NCBI GenBank assembly: GCA_019314105.1
Contig: JAFCZY010000030.1
Coordinates: 1-19,335, forward strand
Length of the DNA stretch: 19,335 nt
Origin: Deltaproteobacteria bacterium
Lineage (GTDB): Bacteria; Desulfobacterota; Desulfobacteria; Desulfobacterales; Desulfobacteraceae
Direction of reading: 5' to 3'
This document shows, one piece after another, positions 1 to 6,661 of this stretch. A model generated the notes under the pieces. It searched no databases, was not told where the DNA came from, and worked only from the letters and a program-made list of their open reading frames with translations. The first letter of the stretch is position 1. Each line of letters starts with the position of its first letter. The position numbers were made by a program, and so were the translations under genes.

Positions 1-157
1 GCCTAAAATTTATCACAACCTGTATACGTTATGGCAGTCAAAGTGAATATTAGCGAAGAGCCCGTTGCGGGAAAACCGCACGGCGGGTTCTGTGAGGGGT
101 GTCATTTCCTCACGAATTATACGTTTAAGTATAGGAGGAAATAGATGTCTACTCGAC
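1..157 (+). mobile_element. 3' end of a group II intron (domains V and VI)
   Basis: Positions 58-90 fold as group II intron domain V. GAGCCCG pairs with CGGGTTC, the catalytic AGC lies at 59-61, a two-base CG bulge at 81-82, and a GAAAA loop caps the upper stem. Domain VI follows after a three-base linker: 94-96 pair with 152-154, 97-103 with 144-150, and 104-111 with 135-142, with an inner hairpin at 118-133. A151 is left unpaired on the 3' strand. If the intron ends at C157 (ending GAC), A151 is the seventh base from the 3' splice site, the usual branch-point position. Domains I-IV and any maturase gene lie left of the window. The next bases encode the middle of CbiK, so the intron sits inside that gene. 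I inspected the pairing by hand and ran no covariance model. Confidence 0.85.
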
Positions 158-705
158 AAAAATTTAAGGATATTGTCGTTCAGCCTACTCATTTGTTTCA
201 CATGGAACAATACCATGATTTAATGCAATATGTGAATGCCATCAGGGATATCAAGACCATCAGGGATAAATGGAACCCATTTAATAAAATAGTCCTTGCC
301 AAACAAAAGGGAATTGTCCTTGTTTATATGGGCCATGGAAATGGGTTGTGGTCTACGGGTATATATATTGAACTCCAAAACTTAAGGAGAGAGCTTTGCC
401 CTGAAGTTAAAACTTTTGTTGGGAGCGTTGAAGGATATCCTGGCCTTGAGGATGTCAAAAAAAGCCTAAACCATTATACCCCTAAAATTGACAAAACCCT
501 GTTAAAGCCATTGATGATTGTCGCCGGAGACCACGCTGCCAATGACATGGCCGATGAAAAAGAAGACTCCTGGAAAACCATATTAAGCAAGGCTGGATTT
601 GATATTGAAATAATTCTCCAGAGTCTTGGTTCTAATAATCAGTTCGCAGATCTTTTTATAGCCAATATAAAAGATGCGGCAAAAGCTTCAGGCGTTGACC
701 TGTAG
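145..705 (+). CDS. cbiK: CbiK-type sirohydrochlorin cobaltochelatase, C-terminal part (3' exon of an intron-split gene)
   Basis: CbiK inserts Co2+ into sirohydrochlorin early in anaerobic cobalamin synthesis. From about residue 6 the protein matches the middle and C-terminal half of CbiK: the DIVVQPTHLF segment, the VYMGHGNG motif with a candidate metal-binding His, the VGSVEGYPG segment, and a C-terminal VAGDHAANDMA motif with another likely metal-ligand His. At 186 residues it lacks roughly the first 90-100 residues of the family. Immediately upstream is a group II intron 3' end, so the missing part should be the 5' exon left of the window. Exon 2 probably begins at 158, inside the codon at 157-159. 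The ATG at 145 lies in intron domain VI and is preceded by AGGAGG at 133-138, so a truncated protein could also be made. Activity should depend on splicing. Identity is confident; functional state is unknown. Confidence 0.85.
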   Translation: MSTRQKFKDIVVQPTHLFHMEQYHDLMQYVNAIRDIKTIRDKWNPFNKIVLAKQKGIVLVYMGHGNGLWSTGIYIELQNLRRELCPEVKTFVGSVEGYPGLEDVKKSLNHYTPKIDKTLLKPLMIVAGDHAANDMADEKEDSWKTILSKAGFDIEIILQSLGSNNQFADLFIANIKDAAKASGVDL

Positions 706-708
706 ATT

Positions 709-1152
709 ATGGCAAAATTTTGAGTATACCGGTTGCCATATCAAAAGGGAGGACAGGATATCTGGTGATCCTTTCCCCCCTTTTTCTTATTTTAATGATG
801 TCCGCTTCCCTTTCAATGGATATCATCAACATTCTTATAGGAAAAATCTTTGAAAATTTTCATTTCATAGAAACCACCAACGAAATCTATTTGGCGGTAA
901 TATTAGATGTACGACTTCCAAGGATACTTACCTGTTCTGCCGCTGGTGCTGCTTTTGTTTCCGTTTCTGCATTTTGCTTTTACCGGTGCCTGTGCCGCCC
1001 TGCTTGCTATCATATTTCTATCCTGCTCATCAAAAAATTCAATACTGGAAATTTTTTCTCCCAAAATGGGGCTGCAGCTGTTATTATCGGGTCGGGTATT
1101 CGGAGTATTGAGTATCCTATTAATGGGGACCCTTTACTATATGGTGGCATAA
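709..1152 (+). pseudogene. FecCD/BtuC-type ABC permease relic
   Basis: This looks like a decayed inner-membrane permease of the iron-siderophore/cobalamin importer family. From 720 one frame gives a hydrophobic first membrane segment (YLVILSPLFLILMMSASLSM) and then VRLPRIL, which matches the conserved DxRLPR(I/L) motif near the family N-terminus. Around 925-950 the similarity jumps to another frame, which gives LPLVLLLFPFLHFAF and GACAALLAII, then LLLSGRVFGVLSILL, resembling later membrane segments. The conserved stretch between them (the usual NPLAxPxxLG region, about 60 residues) is missing, and the second frame stops at 1152, well short of family length. A short ATG frame at 709 hits a stop after four codons. 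The position between cbiK and cobA suggests an old corrinoid-uptake gene. Family membership is by eye from short motifs. Confidence 0.6.
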
Positions 1153-1500
1153 TATGAATCCAATAGACGGTATCGGTCAAGGCAAAGAAGGCCTTACCCA
1201 AAAAGGAAATCTGCCTAATCTCTTTTGGACAGACACAATCAATACGGATCAAGCAACAGAAAAAAAATTTTGTTCTTATAAGATCAAAACCGTTTCACGT
1301 GAAACTCTAATTTTAAGTCCTCCTGCCTTAAGTGCCGACATTAGGCGCAACAGGGGAACAAGTTTCAAAGAGCTTAAACAATTTTTATTTATGGTTCTAA
1401 AAAAAGAAAGGCCGTCTGTTAACAGCATTTGTCGATTTGCAACAATAGGCATCAAAAAAATATAAAACTTGAAAATAAACAAAATATTAGGAGGCCATAT
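1153..1500. other. Gene-poor stretch containing a parS-like site
   Basis: I see no convincing gene in these 348 bases. The longest + strand frame (1154-1465) has no recognisable domain. No cobalamin riboswitch is apparent ahead of cobA. The notable element is the palindrome at 1292-1305. A good ribosome binding site, AGGAGG at 1490-1495, belongs to the following cobA start at 1501. The stretch may be the eroded remainder of the importer operon whose permease relic lies upstream. Confidence 0.5.
1292..1305. promoter_or_regulatory. parS: Candidate parS centromere site (ParB binding)
   Basis: GTTTCACGTGAAAC is a perfect 14-base palindrome and equals the core of the bacterial parS consensus TGTTTCACGTGAAACA. 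Only the two outermost bases differ (C and T instead of T and A). A perfect match to such a 14-mer is very unlikely by chance in a window of this size. In bacteria, chromosomal parS sites lie mostly in the origin-proximal part of the chromosome and load the ParB CTPase clamp. The site is in non-coding DNA. No parA or parB is in the window. Confidence 0.75.
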
Positions 1501-2014
1501 ATGAAAGGGTATGTTCAAATATACACAGGCAATGGGAAAGGGAAAACAACAGCGAGCCTGGGACTTGCCATCAGAGCTGCTGGTGCAGGCCTTAAGGTCT
1601 ATATTGTTCAGTTTTTAAAAAAGGGGGACTACTCTGAAATCAAAGCCTTATCCCGATTTGACAATATCATAGTTGAACAATACGGCCTTGGAAACTTTGT
1701 TAAAGGAAAACCATCTGATGGAGGATATTGCTGCGGGTGCTGCGGGATATCTTAAGTTATGTGAACTTTTAAAAGAAAACAACCATGATGTGGTCATTGC
1801 CGAAGAGGCTAATGTCGCTGTCATGTGCAATCTCATTTCCGAAAAAGAACTCCTGGCGTTGATAGATATGAAGCCCGAAAATGTTGAGTTGGTGATCACG
1901 GGACGGGGAGCAACTGCCGCTGTAATGGAAAAAGCAGATCTTGTTACGGAAATGAAAGAAATCAAACATTATTATAAAAAAGGCGTGACCGCCAGGGTTG
2001 GAATCGAAAAATGA
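1501..2014 (+). pseudogene. cobA: Corrinoid adenosyltransferase (CobA/BtuR/CobO family), frameshifted
   Basis: CobA transfers the adenosyl group of ATP to cob(I)alamin or corrinoid precursors. From ATG 1501, with AGGAGG just upstream, the frame gives the family P-loop (YTGNGKGKTT, residues 8-17), VYIVQFLKKG and finally FVKGKPSD. It then runs into an out-of-frame tail ending at 1755. The rest of the enzyme continues in the +1 frame from about 1722: EDIAAGAAGYL, VVIAEEANVAV (the conserved acidic ATP/corrinoid region), VELVITGRG, DLVTEMKEIKHYY and a GIEK C-terminus ending at 2014. Removing one G of the pair at 1720-1721 restores KPSDEDIAAG and a protein of about 170 residues, normal for the family. 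The end overlaps the cobQ start by four bases (ATGA). The extra G may be a true mutation or a sequencing error. Confidence 0.85.
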
Positions 2015-3474
2015 TGAAAAAAAATATCGCTATCCTTGGAACCGGTTCTGATGTCGGGAAAAGTATTATTGCCGCAGCGCTTTGCAGATCTCTTGCAGAC
2101 AAAGGGGTAAAGGTTGCACCTTTCAAGTCTCAAAATATGTCCAACAACTCAGGCATTACCCCCGAAGGCCTTGAAATGGGACGGGCCCAGATTGTCCAGG
2201 CGGAAGCCTCAAAAATTGTTCCCCATGTCAATATGAATCCTATCCTTTTAAAACCGACAGGGGAGAAGCAATCCCAGGTTATCCTCAACGGAAGGGTCTA
2301 TGGTAATCATACGGCCATGGATTACCATAGAAACAAAGGATTCTATTTTAAAGAGGCGTGTGAAGCCTTCGATCGCCTTGAACATATCTATGATCGGATC
2401 ATTCTGGAAGGCGCCGGGTCGTGTGCTGAAGTCAATCTGATGCCCACTGATATTGTGAATTTTCCCATGGTCGAATATGCCGATGCTGATGTAATTATTG
2501 TGGCGGATATCCACAGGGGAGGTGTGTTTGCACAGATTATCGGAACCCTTGAGTGCCTCCCCCAAAAATATCGGGATATGATTAAAGGGTTTATTATCAA
2601 TCGATTTCGAGGAGATATCGCTCTGTTCAAGGATGGGGTTGACTGGATTGAAAAACAGACCCACAAAAAAGTATTGGGTGTTCTCCCCTGGTACACGCAT
2701 TTTAAAATTGATGCTGAAGATTCTGTTGAGATTGAGAAATGTAATAATTTCAAATGGTTAGATCCTGACATACCGGCAATCGGTATTATCCGGCTGCCCC
2801 ATATTGCGAATTTTACAGATTTCCATGCCCTGTCAAAAACAAAGGGAATTCAAACCATTTTTATTGACCACGCGGATCAGTTGTCAAAATTTAATGCAGT
2901 GATTATTCCCGGTTCAAAAAATACCCGGGCAGATCTGGAATGGTTAATAAATAAATTCAAAGTGCCCCTTGAAGAATATTATTACTCAAAGGGATATATT
3001 TTCGGTATTTGCGGCGGATATCAAATGCTGGGCGAATTTGTCGATGACCCCGACGGGCTTGAAGGCACTCCGGGAAGAACGAAAGCGCTTAATCTTTTGC
3101 CCGTTCAAACCGCATTAAAAGCCCAGAAAACGACAACCCTAAGTGATTTTCAATGGGGGAATGCCAAAGGAAAAGGATATGAAATCCACATGGGGTATAC
3201 ATCCTTAAATGCAGGTGCCTCACTGCTTGAGATCAGTTCCAGAAATTGCACGCCCTGTACTGACACAGATGGCTGCATGTCAGAGGATGGCAGGGTTGCC
3301 GGAACCTATATGCATGGTTTTTTTGATTCATCACAGATTCTATCAAAATGGCTAAAAACAATAGGATTGAACATCAATGATCCATGTGATGACATGTTCT
3401 CTTTAAAAGAGAGGGACTATGTCCTTTTAAAAGAGCACTTTGAAGCCCATATTGATATGAGCCATATTTTTTAA
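2011..3474 (+). CDS. cobQ: Cobyric acid synthase (adenosylcobyrinate a,c-diamide amidotransferase)
   Basis: CobQ/CbiP uses ATP and glutamine to amidate four carboxylates of adenosylcobyrinate a,c-diamide, giving adenosylcobyric acid in the cytoplasm. The 487-residue length is normal. The N-terminal synthetase domain begins with the nucleotide-binding motif GTGSDVGKS (residues 10-18), followed by PFKSQNMSNNS (37-47) and ILEGAGSCAE (131-140). The C-terminal triad glutaminase domain has the nucleophile Cys334 in FGICGGYQMLG and the catalytic His435 in YMHGFF. The start overlaps the cobA stop as ATGA, so translation is probably coupled. The reading frame is fully open, unlike the three upstream members of the same corrinoid locus. 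It probably acts after the CobA adenosylation step. Confidence 0.95.
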   Translation: MMKKNIAILGTGSDVGKSIIAAALCRSLADKGVKVAPFKSQNMSNNSGITPEGLEMGRAQIVQAEASKIVPHVNMNPILLKPTGEKQSQVILNGRVYGNHTAMDYHRNKGFYFKEACEAFDRLEHIYDRIILEGAGSCAEVNLMPTDIVNFPMVEYADADVIIVADIHRGGVFAQIIGTLECLPQKYRDMIKGFIINRFRGDIALFKDGVDWIEKQTHKKVLGVLPWYTHFKIDAEDSVEIEKCNNFKWLDPDIPAIGIIRLPHIANFTDFHALSKTKGIQTIFIDHADQLSKFNAVIIPGSKNTRADLEWLINKFKVPLEEYYYSKGYIFGICGGYQMLGEFVDDPDGLEGTPGRTKALNLLPVQTALKAQKTTTLSDFQWGNAKGKGYEIHMGYTSLNAGASLLEISSRNCTPCTDTDGCMSEDGRVAGTYMHGFFDSSQILSKWLKTIGLNINDPCDDMFSLKERDYVLLKEHFEAHIDMSHIF

Positions 3475-3520
3475 TTTTTTTTATCTCTTTTTGGAAGGGA
3501 TATGGCTGTTGTATCAGTCA

Positions 3521-3805
3521 CTATAATTTTTTATTTTTGAACCCAAGCAGAACTCTGTAAGGCCCTGGCGTACCCTGAGGTACCAGGGCCACACGATCAT
3601 TATCCTTAATAATCGTATCAAAAGGAGCCACTTTTCCATTAATAAACACGACCTCAACATCTTCAGGCACCAATTGAACCTGTCTGATTAAATCCTTTGC
3701 ACGGGTTCCCTGTTTCAGCGTCATGGTCGCATTGGAATATTCAATCTGTTTTTCATTCAACTTTTTTTGTAAAAATGAAAATGCATTAAATGTGATGACC
3801 GGCAT
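3521..3805 (-). CDS. MoaD/ThiS-family ubiquitin-like protein
   Basis: This 94-residue beta-grasp protein resembles MoaD/ThiS sulfur carriers, which deliver sulfur as a C-terminal thiocarboxylate in molybdopterin/tungstopterin or thiamine synthesis. The segments ATMTLKQGTRAKDLIRQ, VEVVFINGKVAPFDTII and DNDRVALVPQGTPGPYR follow the usual order: beta strand, helix, the V-x-x-NG-x loop, then the D-x-V-x-L-x-P strand. The family normally ends in Gly-Gly; this one continues through GPYRVLLGFKNKKL and has no terminal di-glycine, so classical thiocarboxylation is doubtful. AAGGGG precedes the ATG at 3805. It converges on cobQ and diverges from the sensor kinase. A link with the tungsten enzyme at 15153 is possible but not shown by position. 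Confidence 0.75.
   Translation of the reverse strand: MPVITFNAFSFLQKKLNEKQIEYSNATMTLKQGTRAKDLIRQVQLVPEDVEVVFINGKVAPFDTIIKDNDRVALVPQGTPGPYRVLLGFKNKKL
3561..3590 (-). repeat. Strong inverted repeat inside the 3' part of the MoaD-like gene
   Basis: GGCCCTGG and TACC on the left arm pair with GGTACCAGGGCC on the right arm, leaving a two-base CG bulge and a four-base loop. The element lies in coding sequence for VPQGTPGP, so part of the symmetry may be codon chance. It could slow transcription near the convergent cobQ end, where I see no other good terminator hairpin. No clear U-run follows directly on either strand. Confidence 0.4.
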
Positions 3806-3829
3806 ATACTGCCCCTTTCGTTATTGTTT

Positions 3830-3859
3830 ATGACAAACTATGATAACATATAATATAAG
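3830..3859 (+). promoter_or_regulatory. Candidate sigma70-type promoter of the sensor kinase operon
   Basis: ATGACA at 3830-3835 (five of six matches to TTGACA) and TATAAG at 3854-3859 are separated by 18 bases. A TATAAT at 3849-3854 overlaps. If this is the promoter, transcription starts near 3866. The kinase start should then be the ATG at 3945 rather than the in-frame ATG at 3840, which would lie upstream of the transcript. Confidence 0.4.
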
Positions 3860-3944
3860 AGATCTTACAAATTCACAATGTTTTTTAAACGCCCTGTTGG
3901 CAAAGTTATTGAAAAAACCGGGTCATGCAGATATACTTCTTTTT

Positions 3945-4940
3945 ATGCGACTTCGAATCATTATATCGATATTGGCTTTGTTTGCATTTTTATCGGCCTC
4001 AGCCGGAGGCCTTGCATATTATTACTCTTTTCGAAAAGCTGCCGTTCAAAAAACGGAAGCTGATGCTTATTCCAGACTAAAACTTTTGACAGATCAGCTC
4101 TCCACTTATCTTTCCGAACATATTAAGCCGGTTAAGACCCTTTCTGGGATTAAAGAATTAAAAAATGTACTTAAAGATACCAATCTGGAATCAATATACC
4201 AGGCCAACCAGATCCTTGATAATTTTACAAAATCCCTTGATCTTGAAGTCAGTTATCTCATGGATAAAAACGGCATTACACTATGCTCCAGCAATCGAAA
4301 TGCCCATGACAGTTTTGTGGGAAAAAATTTTTCTTTCAGACCCTACTATAAAAAGGCCATCAATGGCAACCCTGCAACCTATCTTGCGCTTGGCACCACG
4401 TCCAGAAAAAGAGGCGTTTATTACTCTCACCCGGTTTATGATGAAAGCCATGGATCCATCCTTGGGGTTGCTGTCATTAAGGCATCTGTAGAATTTGTTG
4501 AAACAAATTTGTTTCTAAAATCTGATGACACCCTCCTTTTTATCGATCCTGATGGCATTATTTTTATCTCCAACAAAGATGCATTAAGGTTCAAGCTTTT
4601 ATGGGAACTTACTGAAGAAAGAATGGACTCCCTGACAAATTCAAAACAATTCGGTAATGGGCCATGGGTCTGGACTGGATTTTCAAAAAATCAAGCCGAT
4701 GATGTAACAGATAAAAAGAATATTCAATACCTTTTTACCAGCTTTAATGTGGTAAATTATCCAGGCTGGCGGGTCATTAATTTAAGAAATTATAAAGAAA
4801 TTGAAAAACAGATCTCAAAACCCTTTGTCAGAGTTATTGGGCCTGTTATCTTTTCTGTATTAATCCTGACCGGTATTCTGGTTCTGATTCTTTACCAGTT
4901 GGGAATTCAGGAAATTACGGTACCGGCATATCTATCATAA
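3945..4940 (+). CDS. Sensor histidine kinase, N-terminal part: Cache sensor with two membrane helices (split by frameshift)
   Basis: This is the sensing half of a membrane histidine kinase. From ATG 3945 a first membrane helix follows at once (RLRIIISILALFAFLSA). Then comes a periplasmic region of about 260 residues with dCache-like features: VSYLMDKNGITLCSSN, FVGKNFSFRPYYKKAI, and YYSHPVYDE..GSILGVAVIKASV. A second helix (VIFSVLILTGILVLILYQL) follows, and the frame then ends at 4940. The DctB-like Cache layout suggests an extracellular small ligand. An earlier in-frame ATG at 3840 exists; neither start has a good ribosome site, and I prefer 3945 because of the helix position and the candidate promoter. 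The kinase domains follow at once in the +1 frame, so this and the next entry are one gene. Deleting one A of the AAA at 4912-4914 joins them. Confidence 0.75.
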   Translation: MRLRIIISILALFAFLSASAGGLAYYYSFRKAAVQKTEADAYSRLKLLTDQLSTYLSEHIKPVKTLSGIKELKNVLKDTNLESIYQANQILDNFTKSLDLEVSYLMDKNGITLCSSNRNAHDSFVGKNFSFRPYYKKAINGNPATYLALGTTSRKRGVYYSHPVYDESHGSILGVAVIKASVEFVETNLFLKSDDTLLFIDPDGIIFISNKDALRFKLLWELTEERMDSLTNSKQFGNGPWVWTGFSKNQADDVTDKKNIQYLFTSFNVVNYPGWRVINLRNYKEIEKQISKPFVRVIGPVIFSVLILTGILVLILYQLGIQEITVPAYLS

Positions 4941-4950
4941 AACCCCTGTT

Positions 4951-6018
4951 ATGCTTCATTCAATTGATACAGAAGGAAAAATTATCCGGGTATCTGATCA
5001 TTGGATGGAGGCAACAGGATATCAAAGAGAAGAAGTCATTGGCAAACAGCTTATCAGTTTTTTTACACCTGAATCCCAACAGTATGCGCTCCATGCGATC
5101 TTTCCAAAATTCTTCAATACTGGATTTTGTAAAGATATCCCCTATACCTATATCAAAAAAAATGGAGAGAAAATGGATATTTTGCTATCCGGCTATGGTG
5201 TTAAGGATGAAAAAAGTAAAATTCTCCGATCTCTGGCTGTAAGTGTAGATGTAACGGAAAAAAATCGGACGCAGAAAGATCTTCAGGTTGCCAAGGAAAA
5301 GCTGTCCCAATATTCTCTTGATCTGGAACAACAGGTAAAAAAAAGAACAATCCAGCTTGAAAAAACCCAGGAAAGTCTGAAAAATATATCCAAAAATATT
5401 ATTACCTCCCAAGAAAGAGAAAAAGCGCTTGTTGCAAGGGAACTTCATGATCATTTAGGACAAGTATTGACTGCCCTTCGCTTTGACGCAGTATGGATTA
5501 AAAAATATTTAACCGGAATTGATAAGACTGCAAACGATAGAGCAGAAAAAATGTGCTCTTTAATCGATGATACCATTCATGATGTAAGAGATATGGCCTA
5601 CCGCCTGAGACCGAGAGTACTGGATGACCTGGGGCTTACCGACGCACTGGAATCATTGCTGACAGATTTTGAAAACCGCTCGAATGTTTCCTGCGTGTTC
5701 AAACATGATAAAATTCCCAAAATAAATGACACACTTGCAACGGCATTATACAGAATTGGTCAGGAAGCTGTAACCAACTCCCTTAGGCACTCAAAGGCCA
5801 CCACCATTATAGTTGAACTTAAAACTGATGAAGAGGGAATCGTTCTCTTCATTCAGGATAATGGGTGCGGTTTTGAAATCCACAAAACCAAAGGAATTAA
5901 CGAATTCGGACTCGAAGGAATGAGAGAAAGGGCCAATCTTGTCGGTGGGAAACTTGACATATTTTCCCGATTGTCCGAAGGTACAAGTATTTGCTGTAAA
6001 GTAAAAATAAAAGGATAA
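4951..6018 (+). CDS. Sensor histidine kinase, C-terminal part: PAS, HisKA_3 and ATPase domains
   Basis: This is the catalytic half of the kinase. Similarity begins before the ATG: reading this frame from about 4915 gives LRYRHIYHKTPVMLHSID, the usual lead-in to a PAS domain, so 4951 is probably not a true start. The PAS domain covers about residues 1-105 and a coiled coil about 107-150. The NarL/DegS-type dimerisation domain has RELHDHLGQ with phospho-acceptor His166, followed by MAYRLRPRVLDDLGL. The HATPase domain has QEAVTNSLRH (271-280), DNGCGF (303-308) and GLEGMRERANLVGG (320-333). The response regulator starts three bases after the stop. This is a NarX/DegS-class two-component sensor. 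Its ligand is unknown; the nearby TRAP transporter is a reasonable but unproven target. Confidence 0.85.
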   Translation: MLHSIDTEGKIIRVSDHWMEATGYQREEVIGKQLISFFTPESQQYALHAIFPKFFNTGFCKDIPYTYIKKNGEKMDILLSGYGVKDEKSKILRSLAVSVDVTEKNRTQKDLQVAKEKLSQYSLDLEQQVKKRTIQLEKTQESLKNISKNIITSQEREKALVARELHDHLGQVLTALRFDAVWIKKYLTGIDKTANDRAEKMCSLIDDTIHDVRDMAYRLRPRVLDDLGLTDALESLLTDFENRSNVSCVFKHDKIPKINDTLATALYRIGQEAVTNSLRHSKATTIIVELKTDEEGIVLFIQDNGCGFEIHKTKGINEFGLEGMRERANLVGGKLDIFSRLSEGTSICCKVKIKG

Positions 6019-6021
6019 TCC

Positions 6022-6660
6022 ATGATTAAAGTACTTCTTGCAGATGACCATACCATTGTCAGAGAGGGATTAAAAAAAGTGCTGGAAGAAAGCAATGAAA
6101 TTGAAGTCATTGCCGAAGCAGCAGACGGAGAAACCGCTTTGGATGAGGTCATGAATAAAAACCCCGATGTGGCCATTATTGATATTTCCATGCCGGGTAT
6201 GGATGGACTTGAAGTAGTGACCCGATTAACCAGTTATTGTTCGGATGTACCCGTCCTTATTTTAACCATGCATGATGAAGAGCAATACGTTATCAGAGCG
6301 ATAGAAGCAGGCGCTTTTGGATATGTTACAAAACAGTCTGCTCCTGAACAGCTTGTGGCCGCTGTAAAAAAAATTTATTCCGGGGGAAGATATTTAACGG
6401 AAAAAGCAAGCGAAGCGCTGGCTCTTAGAGTAATCCGTGGAAATAAAAATCAAACGATTACGGAATCTCTGTCCATGAGAGAACTTCAAGTATTGCGAAA
6501 ACTTGCCATGGGTTCGACAAACAGAGAAATCGCTGTTTCCTATAACATCAGTATAAAAACAGTTGACACCTATCGAGCAAGAATATTAAAAAAATTGAGT
6601 TTACGTAACAATGCTGATTTGTCCCGATATGCTATTCAAAATAAACTGGTAGAATTATAA
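6022..6660 (+). CDS. NarL/FixJ-family response regulator with LuxR-type helix-turn-helix
   Basis: This 212-residue DNA-binding regulator is probably phosphorylated by the kinase encoded just upstream; AAGGA lies before its ATG and overlaps the kinase end. The receiver domain shows the acidic pair Asp8-Asp9, phospho-acceptor Asp54 (AIIDISMPG), switch residue Thr82 (LILTMHD) and Lys104 (GYVTKQSA). A linker follows, then a LuxR/GerE DNA-binding domain at about 147-205: SMRELQVLRKLAMGSTNREIA and then SIKTVDTYRARILKKLSL. All phosphotransfer residues are present. The stop at 6660 is one base from the end of the convergent marR gene, leaving no room for a separate terminator. Targets cannot be read from sequence; the local TRAP genes are candidates. 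Confidence 0.92.
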   Translation: MIKVLLADDHTIVREGLKKVLEESNEIEVIAEAADGETALDEVMNKNPDVAIIDISMPGMDGLEVVTRLTSYCSDVPVLILTMHDEEQYVIRAIEAGAFGYVTKQSAPEQLVAAVKKIYSGGRYLTEKASEALALRVIRGNKNQTITESLSMRELQVLRKLAMGSTNREIAVSYNISIKTVDTYRARILKKLSLRNNADLSRYAIQNKLVEL

Positions 6661-6661
6661 A

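Noticed and set aside
1154..1465. Open frame of 103 codons on the + strand between the permease relic and cobA
   Set aside because: No recognisable domain, no clear ribosome site, starts inside relic DNA and reads through the parS palindrome. Chance frame is more likely.
1158..1500. Possible cobalamin riboswitch ahead of cobA
   Set aside because: I looked for the B12-box consensus and its flanking stems and saw none; the gene order alone does not support it.
2248..2771. Two overlapping - strand frames within cobQ
   Set aside because: They lie opposite strongly conserved CobQ sequence and lack domains or ribosome sites.
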